Source of the DNA: Natrinema sp. CBA1119
GTDB lineage: Archaea; Halobacteriota; Halobacteria; Halobacteriales; Natrialbaceae
DNA: 64,000 bases
Direction of reading: 5' to 3'
Assembly: GCF_002572525.1 (NCBI RefSeq)
Contig: NZ_PDBS01000001.1
Location: forward strand, 1,364,001-1,428,000
Under the pieces are notes generated by a model. It searched no databases, was not told the origin of the DNA, and saw nothing but the letters and a program-made list of their open reading frames with translations. Shown here one piece after another: positions 42,430-52,869 of this stretch; the stretch's first letter is position 1; each line of letters begins with the position of its first letter. The position numbers and the translations under genes were made by a program.

Positions 42430-43656
42430 ATGGCCGGAACTACTAACCGAGCCGGTTGGTACTACCAGGGTATGCAATGGGCCGAGAACGCCAGAACCGT
42501 CGCCACGGATCGACTGCCGGCGTCTCTGACGATCTTCGGAACGGGATTGGCGGTCGTGTTACTCGCCGAAATCGCGCTCCGAGTGACGTTCGTCTCGGCC
42601 GCAGTCACTGAGGGTCAGTTTCTAGTCGGGGTCGTAACGACGATTCCCCTCCTCGTGGGAATCGCGTACGCGGGCCGCTGGCTCCGTTCGTCCTCGCTCT
42701 CACCGGCGCGATATCCGCGTATCGCGTGGTGGTTTCTCGGCGGTCTCACCGTGTTTCTGAGCGTCAACGTCGCGCTCATGGTCCCCATTCCGACCGACTC
42801 GTGGGCCCTGATCGGGGCGTGGGCTCGGTGGGCCGTGGCGTTCGGTGCCGGAACCGGATTGCTCATCGGTTGCATCGAGGGCCGCGCCGTCGAGCGCGCC
42901 CTGACCGCCGAGCGGACGGCCCTCCGGACGGAACACCTCGAGGAGCAGCGCGATTATCTCGATTACCTCAACGGGATCCTCCGCCACGAGGTGTTGAACA
43001 CCGCGACGATCATCAACGGCTACGCGTCGCGGGTCCTCGAGACGGAGTCCTCGCTGGACGGCCACAGCCGTCGCTGGCTCGAGATCGTCATCGACGAGTC
43101 CGAGGCCATGTCGACGGTGATCGACGACGTCCGCGTCCTGCTCCAGACGACCGAAGGCAGCTACCGGCCCGAGCGCGTCGACGCCGCTCGAGTGCTGGCC
43201 GACGAGGTCCGAAAACTGGAGCACAACTGGGACCCGATCGACGTGGAGACCTCGATCCCGGATCACGTCTTCGTCCGCGCGGACGACCTGCTCCCCCGTA
43301 TCTTCGCCAATCTCCTCTCGAACGCGATCGAGCACAACGACGCCGCGACGCCACGCGTCGAGGTGACGGTCGAACCGGGCCCCGAAACCGTCCGGTTCGA
43401 AATCGCGGACAACGGCCCCGGAATCCCCGAACCGACGGTCGACTCCCTCTTCGACCGCGTCGAAAGCTACGGGAGCACGCACGGACTCGGCCTCTATCTG
43501 GTCTCCCAGCTGGTCGCCCGCTACGACGGGAGCGTCGAACTCACCGAGACCGGCTCGGACGGCAGTCGCTTCGCGGTCGAACTCCCGGCCGCCTCGAGCG
43601 AACGGGACGACGAATCGCTCGCGGGCGCGACGACGACAGCACTCGTACTGGAGTGA
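42430..43656 (+). CDS. Membrane sensor histidine kinase
   Basis: The 408-residue protein has about four membrane segments in the first 150 residues (LPASLTIFGTGLAVVLLAEI, GQFLVGVVTTIPLLVGIAYA, GGLTVFLSVNVALMVPI). A cytoplasmic kinase follows, with H-box ILRHEVLNTATII (histidine about residue 186), N-box NLLSNAIEHND, G1 ADNGPGIP and G2 HGLGLYLV. No response regulator is next to it. Its location 142 bp after the NO reductase gene suggests a role in sensing NO or respiratory state, but this is positional. A second ATG at 42472 is a possible start. Confidence 0.87.
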   Translation: MAGTTNRAGWYYQGMQWAENARTVATDRLPASLTIFGTGLAVVLLAEIALRVTFVSAAVTEGQFLVGVVTTIPLLVGIAYAGRWLRSSSLSPARYPRIAWWFLGGLTVFLSVNVALMVPIPTDSWALIGAWARWAVAFGAGTGLLIGCIEGRAVERALTAERTALRTEHLEEQRDYLDYLNGILRHEVLNTATIINGYASRVLETESSLDGHSRRWLEIVIDESEAMSTVIDDVRVLLQTTEGSYRPERVDAARVLADEVRKLEHNWDPIDVETSIPDHVFVRADDLLPRIFANLLSNAIEHNDAATPRVEVTVEPGPETVRFEIADNGPGIPEPTVDSLFDRVESYGSTHGLGLYLVSQLVARYDGSVELTETGSDGSRFAVELPAASSERDDESLAGATTTALVLE

Positions 43657-43689
43657 GTGGGCACCGTCCGCCACCCGCGAGTCGCCCGA

Positions 43690-45087
43690 TCACAGCGCTT
43701 CCTTGTACGCCTCGAGCGTCTCCTCGACGTCTTCTTCGGTGTGGCCGTAACTGACGAACTGGCACTCGAACTGGTTCTGCGAGAGGAAGACGTCCTGTTC
43801 CTTCATCTCCCCCCAGAAGATGCGCCGCCAGCGCTCGGTCTCGGCGTTTTTCACGTCGCCGGCGTTCTTCGGCGAGTAGTCGTAGCGCGGACAGGTCGGA
43901 TCCTGCCGACAGCCGGCCGGGCACTGCTCCTCGAGCGAGTCCGGACCCTGCTCGCGGTTGTCACCGCTCGCGTCTTCCGGCGTGCGTTGCACGCCGCTCG
44001 GCCCTTCGCGGGTGAATATCACCTTGAACATGCTGTCCGTGCCGGTGACGGTGTAGCTGGGTGCCTGATCGGCGACGATATCGGTCAGCCCGCGGCGTAA
44101 TCGGTCACCGAGCCCGTTGACGTGGCTATAGACATCGTTTTCCGCGGCGAATTTGAGGGTCTCGAGGCCGGCGGCCATCGTGATCGGGTGGCCGGAGAAG
44201 GTACCGGCCTGAAAGACGTCGCCCGTCGGCGCGAAGTGCTCGATAATTTCGGCACGGCCGCCGATCGCGCCGACGGGGAAGCCGCCGCCGATGATCTTCC
44301 CGAAGGTCGTCAGATCGGGCGTGACGCCGAACTCGCTCTGGGCGCAACCGAGGCCGCCGACGCGGAAGCCGGTGATCACTTCGTCAAAGATGAGCAGGGA
44401 GCCGTGTTCATCGGTGAGCTCTCGGAGGAACTCGTGGTAGCCCTCTTCGGGGTAGACGATTCCGTAGTTGCCCAGAATCGGTTCGGTGAGGACGGCGGCG
44501 ATATCGTCGCCGTGTTCCTCGAACACCTCGCGGATCGCGTCCTCATCGTTGAACGGCACCGGCAGGGTGTGCTCGGCGAACGACTGCGGAATCCCGGCCG
44601 AGGAGGGCTGGGGGTCCTCGGCGTCGCCCTCGACCAGCGTCGACTCCTGTGCGCCGTGGTAGCCCCCCTGCATGACGACGATCTTGTTCCGACCGGTGTA
44701 CCCCCGCGCGAGGCGAACGGCGGAGGTAGTCGCCTCGGTCCCCGAGTTGACGAACCGGATTTTCTCGACGCTCGGGACGTGGCGGACGACGAACTCCGCG
44801 AGGTCGACCTCGACCTCCGTCGGGGTGCCGTACATCGGTCCCTCGCTGGCTTTCTGCTGGATGGCGGCCCGGACCGGCTCGGGCAGGTCGTGTCCCAGCA
44901 ACAGCGGGCCGAGTCCCATCACCCAGTCGATGTAGCGGTTGCCGTCGGCGTCGATGACGTGGCCGCCCTCGCCCTTTCGAACGAAGAACGGATACGGCTC
45001 GATCGCCGCACGGACCGCGGAGTTGACGCCCCCGGGCAGCACCGACAGCGCCCGATCGTACAGTTCGCGTGAGTTATCCTCGGTCAT
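43690..45087 (-). CDS. hemL: Glutamate-1-semialdehyde aminotransferase HemL with Cys-rich insert
   Basis: The ATG at 45087 gives a 465-residue PLP enzyme beginning [20 protein letters not shown]. It has [57 protein letters not shown] and [18 protein letters not shown], whose lysine binds PLP. It makes 5-aminolevulinate from glutamate-1-semialdehyde. It is about 30 residues longer than most family members, with an insert around 365-410 containing [16 protein letters not shown]. The three cysteines there could bind metal. It belongs functionally with hemB and the hemC-cobA-hemD operon although these are separated. Confidence 0.93.
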   Translation of the reverse strand: MTEDNSRELYDRALSVLPGGVNSAVRAAIEPYPFFVRKGEGGHVIDADGNRYIDWVMGLGPLLLGHDLPEPVRAAIQQKASEGPMYGTPTEVEVDLAEFVVRHVPSVEKIRFVNSGTEATTSAVRLARGYTGRNKIVVMQGGYHGAQESTLVEGDAEDPQPSSAGIPQSFAEHTLPVPFNDEDAIREVFEEHGDDIAAVLTEPILGNYGIVYPEEGYHEFLRELTDEHGSLLIFDEVITGFRVGGLGCAQSEFGVTPDLTTFGKIIGGGFPVGAIGGRAEIIEHFAPTGDVFQAGTFSGHPITMAAGLETLKFAAENDVYSHVNGLGDRLRRGLTDIVADQAPSYTVTGTDSMFKVIFTREGPSGVQRTPEDASGDNREQGPDSLEEQCPAGCRQDPTCPRYDYSPKNAGDVKNAETERWRRIFWGEMKEQDVFLSQNQFECQFVSYGHTEEDVEETLEAYKEAL

Positions 45088-45650
45088 GGGTGGAGGTTGG
45101 ATTTCGGGCGGGAAAGTTGTACCGAGGTCGGTCGCCGAACCGCGTGGCCAGCCGCCGAACCGATGACCCGCAGCCGAACCGATGACCCGCAGCCGAACCA
45201 CTGGCCGGACGCCGCCAAATCAGCGGACCCACGTCGAACGCGTTCGGCTCGAGCCGGAGGACTCTCGAGTCTCCTCGATCGACACGGCGGACGGGTTTCC
45301 GTCGGCTACCGGGAGGAAACGGATCGCAAGAAAAGCGGCGAACGCCGCGCGAATTCAGCACGGCAATGTCCGATCAAAACCACAGTGAGCTGCACTGTGT
45401 CGGCCGCGAGGCGGGTGAGGCCACAGCCGACGTGACGCCCGGTTCGGACGGGCCTCGAGTCGCCAAACCTCGTTTGCCAGACACCGTGGAATGCGGGTCG
45501 CGTGATACGGTTTGCTGTAACGATTTACCGGCGCGACCGCGATCCGGCCTGCGGTCGCGCCGGGAATGACTTACAGCAGACCGTATGAGTCACCTCACGT
45601 CGCGGTCCGTTGGCGGGCGGACCGCGATCGGTCGACCGCGTGAGCCGAAC
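45088..45650. other. 563-bp gene-free region with tandem repeat and large palindromes
   Basis: A 19-20-bp tandem repeat with core gccgaaccgatgacccgca starts at 45134, 45154, 45173 and 45192. A long imperfect palindrome follows at 45505-45586. A perfect 9-bp hairpin cgcggtccg/cggaccgcg with an 8-base loop lies at 45601-45626, 25 bases beyond the Amt-PII stop on the minus strand. No gene with family similarity was found. Confidence 0.6.
45505..45586. repeat. 36-base-arm palindrome
   Basis: Left arm 45505-45540 and right arm 45551-45586 surround the loop gatccggcct. The outer 16 bases (atacggtttgctgtaa) pair with one mismatch, the inner 13 (ccggcgcgaccgc) pair perfectly, and seven bases between are mostly unpaired. 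The structure is symmetric and could be a mobile palindromic unit or a terminator-like hairpin; neither strand shows a clear T-run. Confidence 0.75.
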
Positions 45651-47327
45651 TTAGACGGCATCACGACCGGTTTTCCCGGTGCGGATCTGGGTCGCGCCCT
45701 CGACGGGCATGACGAAGATCTTGCCGTCGCCGGGTTCGCCGGTTTCGGCGCCGTCGCGGATAGCGTCGACGACCTCCTGGGCCGGGATGTCCGCGACCAC
45801 GCACTCGATCTTGACCTTCTGGTGGAGGTCGACCGTGTACTCCTCGCCGCGCCACTGGCCCTTCTTCGCGGGCTGTGAGCCGCGACCGGAGACGTTGGTG
45901 ACGGTCAGCGACGGTGCGCCGGCTTCTGCGAGGGACTTCTTGATCGCTCCGAGGCGGTCCGGGCGGACGATCGCGGTGACCATCTTGATCTCGCCGTCGT
46001 TCGGCTCGCCGCCGTCGGCGCGAATGATCTCATCGCTGCCGCCGTCGGTCGCGACGTCGGGCTGTCCGAACTCGGGGTAGGTGTCGACGCCGTGTTCGGA
46101 GACGTCGAGGCCGTCGCGCTCGTGTTCGGGCGAAACGCGGGCCTGTCCCACGGCCTTCAGCGCACCGAAGACCAGAGCGGTCATGACGACCGTCCAGACG
46201 GTGATGGCGACGACGCCTGCGAGCTGTGCGATGAACGCATTGGCGACGCTATCGACCATGCCCGGAGCGGCCACGAACGGGAACAGCAGCGTTCCGAGGA
46301 CGCCCGCGGATCCGTGGACGGGGAAGACCGCACAGACGTCGTCGATCTTCAGGCGCTGCTCGACGAAACTGAAGACGATCGGCAGCTGTGCGCCGGCGAG
46401 CAGACCGACGACCAGGGCACCCCACCACGCAGTGACGTCGGGGATTGCAGTAATGCCGACGAGACCGGCCAGCAGGCCGTTCGCAACGTAGAGCGTGTCG
46501 ACTTTGCCGGTTTTCAGGAGGGCGACTGCGCCGGAGCCGATGGCGCCCATCGCCATCGCTAGCGTTGTCGTCAGCACAACGCGGCCGAGGACGGCTGCGT
46601 TGAACACCATCTCGCCGTCGGCGTTCTCGACGAAGATCGAGGCCGTCCCGACGTTGAACCCGTACCAGCCGAAGGCGAGCAAGAGCGTTCCCAGCACCGC
46701 GAACGTCATCGAGTGACCGGGAATGACGTTGACGCTCCCGTCACTGTTGTACCGGTCCATGCGCGGACCGAGTACCCACGCCGCGGTGAGCCCGGCGATG
46801 CCGCCCATGCCGTGGACGATCATCCCGCCGGCGAAGTCCTGGAAGCCGGTTCCGACGTACTCGAGAATGTACCCACCGGACCACGTGATCCCAGTGACCA
46901 CCGGGTAGATGACCGCCGCTAGCAGGACGGTGTACGCGACGTACGCGCGGAGTTTCGCGCGTCCGGCGACGGCACCGGAGACGATCGTCGCCGCCGTCAT
47001 CGCGAAGACGGCCCCGTAAAACCAACCGCTGGCCCACGAACCGGGATCGTTACCGGCGATCCAGGTGAATCCGCCCCCGCCGACGAAACTGCTCACACCG
47101 GCTCCGACGAGGAAGAACGCGACGACACCGACCGACCAGGTCAGCAGGTTCTTCGTCAGCTGGTTGGCGACGTTCTTCGAGCGAACCTGACCGGCCTCCA
47201 GCATCGCGAAGCCCGCGTGCATGAAGAAGATCAGGAAACACACCACCAGGATCCACGTGTAATTGAGCGCGTCGACGAGGACGCCAACGTCGGCGACCTC
47301 TCCGGACTGCAAGAGCGTCGGCTCCAT
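45651..47327 (-). CDS. Ammonium transporter fused to a PII (GlnK) domain
   Basis: A single 558-residue frame contains both partners. Residues 1-about 415 form an Amt channel with about 11 helices and the pore motifs [14 protein letters not shown] and [15 protein letters not shown], each with a channel histidine. An acidic linker (about 415-445) leads into a complete PII domain (about 446-558): [20 protein letters not shown], a T-loop [17 protein letters not shown] and [18 protein letters not shown]. Separate GlnK normally binds Amt to close the pore; here it is covalently attached. No stop or frameshift lies between the parts. It is encoded alone on the minus strand. Confidence 0.92.
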   Translation of the reverse strand: MEPTLLQSGEVADVGVLVDALNYTWILVVCFLIFFMHAGFAMLEAGQVRSKNVANQLTKNLLTWSVGVVAFFLVGAGVSSFVGGGGFTWIAGNDPGSWASGWFYGAVFAMTAATIVSGAVAGRAKLRAYVAYTVLLAAVIYPVVTGITWSGGYILEYVGTGFQDFAGGMIVHGMGGIAGLTAAWVLGPRMDRYNSDGSVNVIPGHSMTFAVLGTLLLAFGWYGFNVGTASIFVENADGEMVFNAAVLGRVVLTTTLAMAMGAIGSGAVALLKTGKVDTLYVANGLLAGLVGITAIPDVTAWWGALVVGLLAGAQLPIVFSFVEQRLKIDDVCAVFPVHGSAGVLGTLLFPFVAAPGMVDSVANAFIAQLAGVVAITVWTVVMTALVFGALKAVGQARVSPEHERDGLDVSEHGVDTYPEFGQPDVATDGGSDEIIRADGGEPNDGEIKMVTAIVRPDRLGAIKKSLAEAGAPSLTVTNVSGRGSQPAKKGQWRGEEYTVDLHQKVKIECVVADIPAQEVVDAIRDGAETGEPGDGKIFVMPVEGATQIRTGKTGRDAV

Positions 47328-47810
47328 CAGGCAGCCACCCCCGTTCCCGTCGTTTTGCTACCGATACGTTGTAGACGTATGTCCATGTATGAGTCGTTCG
47401 AGCGCATGGTTGTCTTCTGAATCACGTCTGATGTCGATGGACTAGCTGCATATAAGGGTTAGCGTTGATGAACGTCGAATAATGAGCGAGTAATAGGGAC
47501 AACCGAACAAATCTAAAGGTGATCTAATGTGTATAAGGCAATTCGATCTTGCGGATTTTTCGAGCCGTGGTTATATATTCTCTCTTTGTAAACCCGGAAA
47601 AACTCGAGGGGATTCGGATCGTCTCCGTAACGACCCATTACACCCCTCGAACAGCACAACACGGCTCGCGCGCGGTAGATGTTGCCAGTTGTCCGTCATC
47701 GCTGGGCGAGGTATGGACGTTCGTTCGAATGTCACCGGCTGCTCGCGCGGAGTCGGTCGGTTCGACGGTGCGCTCGCCGATTCACCCTCGGCTCGGCCAG
47801 GGTCGTCCGG
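47328..47810. other. Upstream region of the Amt-PII gene
   Basis: This 483-bp stretch is more A+T-rich than its surroundings. On the minus strand, ttatat at about 47448-47455 and tatata near 47575-47581 could be TATA boxes for the Amt-PII gene. No protein-coding frame was supported. Confidence 0.4.
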
Positions 47811-48839
47811 CTATCGACCGCCGGTCAGCCCTTCGGCGACGTCCTCCGCGAAGTAGGTGAGAATTAGATCCGCACCGGCCCGCTTGATCGAGAGCAGCGA
47901 CTCGAGTGCCGCGTCCTCGAGGTCCAGCCACCCCTTCTCGGCGGCGGCCTGTAGCATGGCGTACTCGCCGGAGACGTTGTAGGCCGCGACGGGGTGGTCG
48001 AACTCCCGGCGAATTGCCGAGACGATATCGAGGTACGGAAGGGCGGGCTTGACCATCATCACGTCGGCGCCCTGCTCGGCGTCGAGTCGGACTTCCCGCA
48101 TGGCCTCCCGCGAGTTCGCGGGATCCATCTGATAGTGACGGCGGTTCCCGAAGGAGGGGGCCCCGTCCGCAGCGTCCCGGAACGGGCCGTAGAAGGCGCT
48201 CTCGTACTTCGCCGCGTAGCTCATGATCGGGACGCGTTCGAACCCCGCTTCGTCCAGCGCCGATCGGACGACGCCGACCATCCCGTCCATCATCCCGCTC
48301 GGTGCGACCATGTCCGCGCCCGCGCGAGCGTGCGAAACGACGATACGCTCGAGAGCCTCGAGCGTCGCATCGTTGTCGACGGTCAGCGTCGGTTCGCACG
48401 CGGGCCCGTCCGCCTCGACGATGCTGCCATCGGTTCGCAACTCTTCCTCGAGCGGCCCGCAGTGGCCGTGGTCGGTGTACTCGCAGAGGCAGACGTCGGT
48501 GATGACGTAGGCGTCGGTCTCGCTCGTGACTCGACGTAGCGCCTCCTGAATAACGCCGTCCTCGGCCCAGGCGCGGCTCCCCTCGGGGTCTTTCGACTCC
48601 GGAATGCCAAAGAGCATGATCGCCTCGACGCCCGTCTCGAGGACCGCCTCGACGCGATCGACGATCCCGTCGATCGGGACCCGCTCGTGGCCGGGCATCG
48701 ACTCGATCGGGACCCGCTCGTCGGTCGTGGCGTCGACGAACACCGGCGCGATCAGATCGGACGGCTCGAGGCTCGTCTCGCTGACGAGGCCGCGAACCCG
48801 GTCCTGTCGGAGCCGCCGGGGGCGATGTGTGAGGTTCAT
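47811..48839 (-). CDS. hemB: Porphobilinogen synthase HemB
   Basis: The ATG at 48839 gives the standard 342-residue protein: RLRQDRVRGLVSETSLEPSD, metal-binding DVCLCEYTDHGHCG (three cysteines), MMDGMVGVVRSALDE, SYAAKYESAFYGPFRDA and MVKPALPYLDIV with the Schiff-base lysine. The cysteine triad marks a zinc-type enzyme. It condenses two 5-aminolevulinates into porphobilinogen. It lies between the Amt-PII gene and an MFS transporter and appears monocistronic. Confidence 0.96.
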   Translation of the reverse strand: MNLTHRPRRLRQDRVRGLVSETSLEPSDLIAPVFVDATTDERVPIESMPGHERVPIDGIVDRVEAVLETGVEAIMLFGIPESKDPEGSRAWAEDGVIQEALRRVTSETDAYVITDVCLCEYTDHGHCGPLEEELRTDGSIVEADGPACEPTLTVDNDATLEALERIVVSHARAGADMVAPSGMMDGMVGVVRSALDEAGFERVPIMSYAAKYESAFYGPFRDAADGAPSFGNRRHYQMDPANSREAMREVRLDAEQGADVMMVKPALPYLDIVSAIRREFDHPVAAYNVSGEYAMLQAAAEKGWLDLEDAALESLLSIKRAGADLILTYFAEDVAEGLTGGR

Positions 48840-49004
48840 AGACGTGTATTCGACGGGAGTCGCAAAAGCGATGCGCTCCGGCCGGCGGTCGGACTCGAGG
48901 CGGCGGCTGCCGGTAGCAGTATCCTCATCCGTCAGGGTCGGTGACTGCCTGATGCGATCGCGTCCCGGCCCCCGGGAGCCGCGACCGACGGGTGAACTCG
49001 AGTA

Positions 49005-50177
49005 ATGCGCTGGCGATACGAGGAGACGGTCCTGGCGATGTGTACGCTCGCCTTCCTGGCGACGATGGCCGCCAGGCTGGTGATCAGCCCGGTCGTTCCC
49101 CGGATCACCGCCGAGTTCGGCGTCTCGAACTCGGTGATCGGGCTCGCGCTGACGGGGATGTGGACGGCGTACTTTTGCTCGCAGTTCCCCAGCGGCGTTT
49201 TCGGCGACCGGTTCGGCGAGCGCCGCGTCATTCTGGTCGCCGTCGGCGGGACGGCCGTCGCGAGCGCGTTCCTCGCGATCGCACCCCTGTTCCCCGTCTT
49301 CGTGGTCGGCACCATCGCGCTCGGGGCCGTCGCCGGCCTCCACTACAGCGTCGCGACGTCGCTGCTGACCCGGACCTACGACGAGATCGGAGCCGCGATC
49401 GGCGTCCACAACAGCGGCGGTCCCCTTGCGGGACTCGTCGCGCCGCCGATCGCCGCCTGGGTCGCCGTCCGGTACGGCTGGCGGGCCGCGATCGCGGTCG
49501 GTGCGGTGGTCGCCGTCCCCATCTTCGTCCTGTTCGCCCGCTCGGTCCGGCCGACCGCCCCCCAGCGGCCCGACCAGCCGATGGCCGAACGGTTCGAACT
49601 CGAGCCGGTCGTCGAACTGCTCTCCCGGCCGGAGATCGCCTTCACGTGCGCGCTCGCGATCCTGGGCGACTTCGTCTGGCAGGCGACGTCTTCGTTTCTG
49701 CCGACCTTCCTCGTCGCCCACCGCGGCCAGTCCGCGACGACGGCGAGTCTCGTCTTCGGGGGCTACTTCGTCGTCCAGGGGATCACGCAGGTCGGTGTGG
49801 GTTCGGTCTCCGACCGCTACGGTCGTGACGTGACGACGGCGGCCTGCATGGTCCTCTCGGTCGCCGGCTTCGCGCTGTTCGTCGCGGTTCCGGGGACCGT
49901 CGCGGTCGCGGCCGGCGTCGTGCTCCTCGGGATCGGCCTCGGCTGGGGTGCAGCGCTACTGCCCCGCTTCATGGACCACCTCTCGCCGGCCGAACGCGGC
50001 GCGGGATTCGGTCTCGTACGGACCGTCTACGGCGTCGTCGGCGCGCTGGGCTCGGTCGTCACCGGAGCCCTGGCGGATCTGTTCGGCTGGGGAGTCTCCT
50101 TCGGGTTCCTCGCCGTGTTATTGGCCCTCGTCTTCGTCGCGCTGGCCGTCAACTGGGCTCTCTCGCTGGGTTACTGA
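49005..50177 (+). CDS. Major facilitator superfamily transporter
   Basis: The 390-residue protein has 12 predicted membrane helices. It shows MFS features such as GVFGDRFGERRVILVAVGG between helices 2 and 3 and SVSDRYGRDVTTAACMVLS in the second half, plus HNSGGPLAGLVAPPIAAWV in the first. Its closest kinds are small-solute or drug exporters of the DHA/NarK-like group, but the substrate cannot be read from sequence. It is divergent from hemB. Confidence 0.87.
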   Translation: MRWRYEETVLAMCTLAFLATMAARLVISPVVPRITAEFGVSNSVIGLALTGMWTAYFCSQFPSGVFGDRFGERRVILVAVGGTAVASAFLAIAPLFPVFVVGTIALGAVAGLHYSVATSLLTRTYDEIGAAIGVHNSGGPLAGLVAPPIAAWVAVRYGWRAAIAVGAVVAVPIFVLFARSVRPTAPQRPDQPMAERFELEPVVELLSRPEIAFTCALAILGDFVWQATSSFLPTFLVAHRGQSATTASLVFGGYFVVQGITQVGVGSVSDRYGRDVTTAACMVLSVAGFALFVAVPGTVAVAAGVVLLGIGLGWGAALLPRFMDHLSPAERGAGFGLVRTVYGVVGALGSVVTGALADLFGWGVSFGFLAVLLALVFVALAVNWALSLGY

Positions 50178-50489
50178 TCCGAACTCCGCGGCTCGGACGT
50201 CGTTGTTACGGCCGGAGCACACGTCCCTGTATTCCCGTTGAACTCACAACTGGCTTATGTGTTCTCAGGGAGTAGATTGCCCCATGGAAGCAGCGTCACG
50301 GCGGAAGGGTGCAGCACGATGTACGGACTGCGGAAGAGCGATGGCAGTCTGGCTCTCTCCCGGCGAGATTCGACCGATCGGCAGCGCCGACGGCTGTCCC
50401 TGTGGGGGAGACTCCTTTCGCACGTTTTCCTGACCGCCGTATAACGGCGTGGCGGTAGAAAGCCGCGTTCTTTCCCCCGTTCTGACTGT
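50178..50489. other. Upstream region of the TrmB gene, 312 bp
   Basis: A TATA-like cgtataacgg at 50438-50447 lies about 45 bases before the TrmB start and predicts transcription from about 50468. No other feature or gene was found. Confidence 0.4.
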
Positions 50490-51299
50490 GTGTCAACCGT
50501 GTCGAACGCCGAGGAAGCAGTGACAACCCTCGAGGAACTCGGGCTGACGAAGTACGAGTCTCGGTGTCTCGTGGCCCTGGTCCGAATCTCGAAGGGGACT
50601 GCCAAGGAGATCAGTCAGGTCGCGGATATCCCTCGCTCGCGGGTGTACGATACCATCGAGCGCCTCGACCGGAAGGCCCTGGTCAGCGTCCAGCAGACCG
50701 AACCGCGCCAGTACAAAGCCGTCCCAGTCGATACGGCCTGTCGACGGCTTCGCGAGGACTTCGACTCGCGGATCAACGCCGCCGAGAACGCGCTCGGCCA
50801 ACTCGAGGAACCCGATTCACAGGACGACGAGGGAATGTGGGAAATCACGCAGAAAGAACACGTCACCGAGCGCGTCGTCCTTTTCCTCGAGGACGCCGAG
50901 GACACCGTCCACTACCTCGTTCCGGCGACCGAAGTCGTCGATCAGGAGATCCGCTCGGCTCTCGAGTCGACCGCCGATCGCGGCGTCGACGTGTACGTCG
51001 AAGTCCCGACCGAGGACGCTCGCGAGACGTTCTCGGCGGCGGCTCCGAGCGCGGAGGTCGTCGTTGTACCCGCCCTCCAGACGACCAACAACGTCCAGGA
51101 CGAGTGGCCGGCGCAGTTGCTCATGGTCGATCAGGAAGCGATCGTCGCGGCCGGAATCCAGGAGAGCGATCTTCCCGACGTGGTCGACGAGATGGCGGTC
51201 TGGACTTACGGCCGCGATCACGGCTTCGCCGTCTGGACGCGCGAACTCCTCGACGACCGGCTCGAGAAGCGCGCCAAGGACCGAACGACGGACGAGTAG
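50490..51299 (+). CDS. TrmB-family transcription regulator
   Basis: The GTG at 50490 begins a 269-residue protein with a TrmB-type winged helix at about 15-80 (GLTKYESRCLVALVRISKGT, ISQVADIPRSRVYDTIERLD) followed by a coiled region and an effector-binding half (VTERVVLFLEDAEDTVHYLV, YVEVPTEDARETF, QDEWPAQLLMVDQEAIVAAG). TrmB proteins respond to sugars or other metabolites. A second GTG three codons later is an equal start choice. It stands alone before the zinc ferredoxin. Confidence 0.9.
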   Translation: MSTVSNAEEAVTTLEELGLTKYESRCLVALVRISKGTAKEISQVADIPRSRVYDTIERLDRKALVSVQQTEPRQYKAVPVDTACRRLREDFDSRINAAENALGQLEEPDSQDDEGMWEITQKEHVTERVVLFLEDAEDTVHYLVPATEVVDQEIRSALESTADRGVDVYVEVPTEDARETFSAAAPSAEVVVVPALQTTNNVQDEWPAQLLMVDQEAIVAAGIQESDLPDVVDEMAVWTYGRDHGFAVWTRELLDDRLEKRAKDRTTDE

Positions 51300-51330
51300 A
51301 CTGCTGGCGGCCGCTCGCATTGCAGTGAGT

Positions 51331-51693
<363 letters not shown>

Positions 51694-51710
51694 CAGAACG
51701 CGAGACGATC

Positions 51711-51875
51711 CTATTCGGCGCGATCGACGTCGACTTTCTCCTTCAAGCTCTCGAGGCCGTCCGCTTCGGCGAGCTCCTGTAACCGAGTCCGGAAGTGCTC
51801 CTCGCACAGGCCGACCTTGAGTCCGTCGGACTCAGCGGCGAACGCAGCCTCGCGGTCACAGTAGTGGCAGTTCAT
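51711..51875 (-). CDS. Small zinc-finger protein (DUF6757-like)
   Basis: The frame from ATG 51875 to TAG 51711 encodes 54 residues beginning MNCHYCDREAAFAAESDGLK. CHYC and CEEH (about residue 24) give a treble-clef-like zinc site. The rest is a charged helix (RTRLQELAEADGLESLKEKV). I recall the family as DUF6757 in Halobacteria. It converges on the ferredoxin gene with 17 bp between stops. Function is unknown. Confidence 0.8.
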   Translation of the reverse strand: MNCHYCDREAAFAAESDGLKVGLCEEHFRTRLQELAEADGLESLKEKVDVDRAE

Positions 51876-51919
51876 ACTCGCTCGTTAGGACTACGATGCA
51901 TTGAACCCTCCGCTAGCGG

Positions 51920-52711
51920 TCAACGTTCGGAGTACCCGGCCGTCAGCTCGAGTCGCTCGAAGGCTCGTCGAGAGAGCCCGTCGACGCCGAGGCGCTCGTC
52001 GTGGGCGTCGCTGCCACCGGTCGGGAGCAGCTCGTCGCGCTCGATCGCTCGCTCGACGGGGGCGCGGTCGACCTCGCGGCCGTAGGGGTAGTGCAGTTCG
52101 ACGGCATCGAGTTCGGCCGCGTGCGCGAGCGCGCCCTCCGGATCGCGGTACCGGAGCGGATGAGCCAGCGACACGAGCCGACAGGATTCGGCCAGCGCCG
52201 CCTGCCCCCGTTCGAACGACGGAACGTCTCGAGGGACGTAACACGGACAGCCGGACCCGATGACGCGATCGAACGCGCCCTGATAGTCGTACTCGGTCTC
52301 GGGATGTGCGTCGATCGCCCGCGCGATGTGCGGTCGTCCGAACCCGCCGTCGATCGTCACGTCGAGATCGATGCTCAGCCGCGATTCCACGCAGTCGACG
52401 ATCGCCCGTCCGCGCTCGATTCGGTTTTCCTGGATCCGCTCGAGGATGGCCTCGAGGTCCGCGCTCGGCTCGAGACCGTACCCCAGCAGGTCGATCCGTT
52501 GCCCACCCGTCGTCTCGACGCGAAGCTCGATTCCGTGGATCAGCGTCACGCCGTCGCGTTCGACGACCGGCCCGTCGAACGGCTGTACCCGATCGTGGTC
52601 CGTCACCGCGACCACGTTGACGCCGCCGCGTCGAGCGGCGTCGGGGACCGCCTCGAGTGCGAGGCTGCCGTCCGAGCGCGTCGTGTGGACGTGCAAATCG
52701 GCATATGGCAT
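51920..52711 (-). CDS. PHP-domain metal-dependent phosphoesterase
   Basis: The ATG at 52711 gives a 263-residue PHP protein: YADLHVHTTRSDGSLALE (HxH), VAVTDHDRVQPF (second motif), GIELRVET, LSLAHP-type VSLAHPLRYR and GGSDAHDERLG (last motif). These four blocks form the trinuclear metal centre. The family hydrolyses phosphoesters such as 3',5'-pAp or oligonucleotides (TrpH/YciV-like). It is encoded alone, 36 bp upstream of the small zinc-finger gene. Confidence 0.9.
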   Translation of the reverse strand: MPYADLHVHTTRSDGSLALEAVPDAARRGGVNVVAVTDHDRVQPFDGPVVERDGVTLIHGIELRVETTGGQRIDLLGYGLEPSADLEAILERIQENRIERGRAIVDCVESRLSIDLDVTIDGGFGRPHIARAIDAHPETEYDYQGAFDRVIGSGCPCYVPRDVPSFERGQAALAESCRLVSLAHPLRYRDPEGALAHAAELDAVELHYPYGREVDRAPVERAIERDELLPTGGSDAHDERLGVDGLSRRAFERLELTAGYSER

Positions 52712-52869
52712 ACGGTATTCGAACGCCCCCGCTCTGAAAGGCGTTTCTCCGGGCTCGCTCCCGGGTTCCACGATCTCTAGGGTGATACTAGGTATATTAG
52801 GTATACAGTGCTACTAGGAAACATAGATGGACAATGTTTATAATTATCGTTCACGGAGGATAGGGTGTA

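Noticed and set aside
45366-45569. Small Cys-containing frame upstream of the Amt-PII 3' region
   Set aside because: It runs into the large palindrome and has no recognisable family or start signal.
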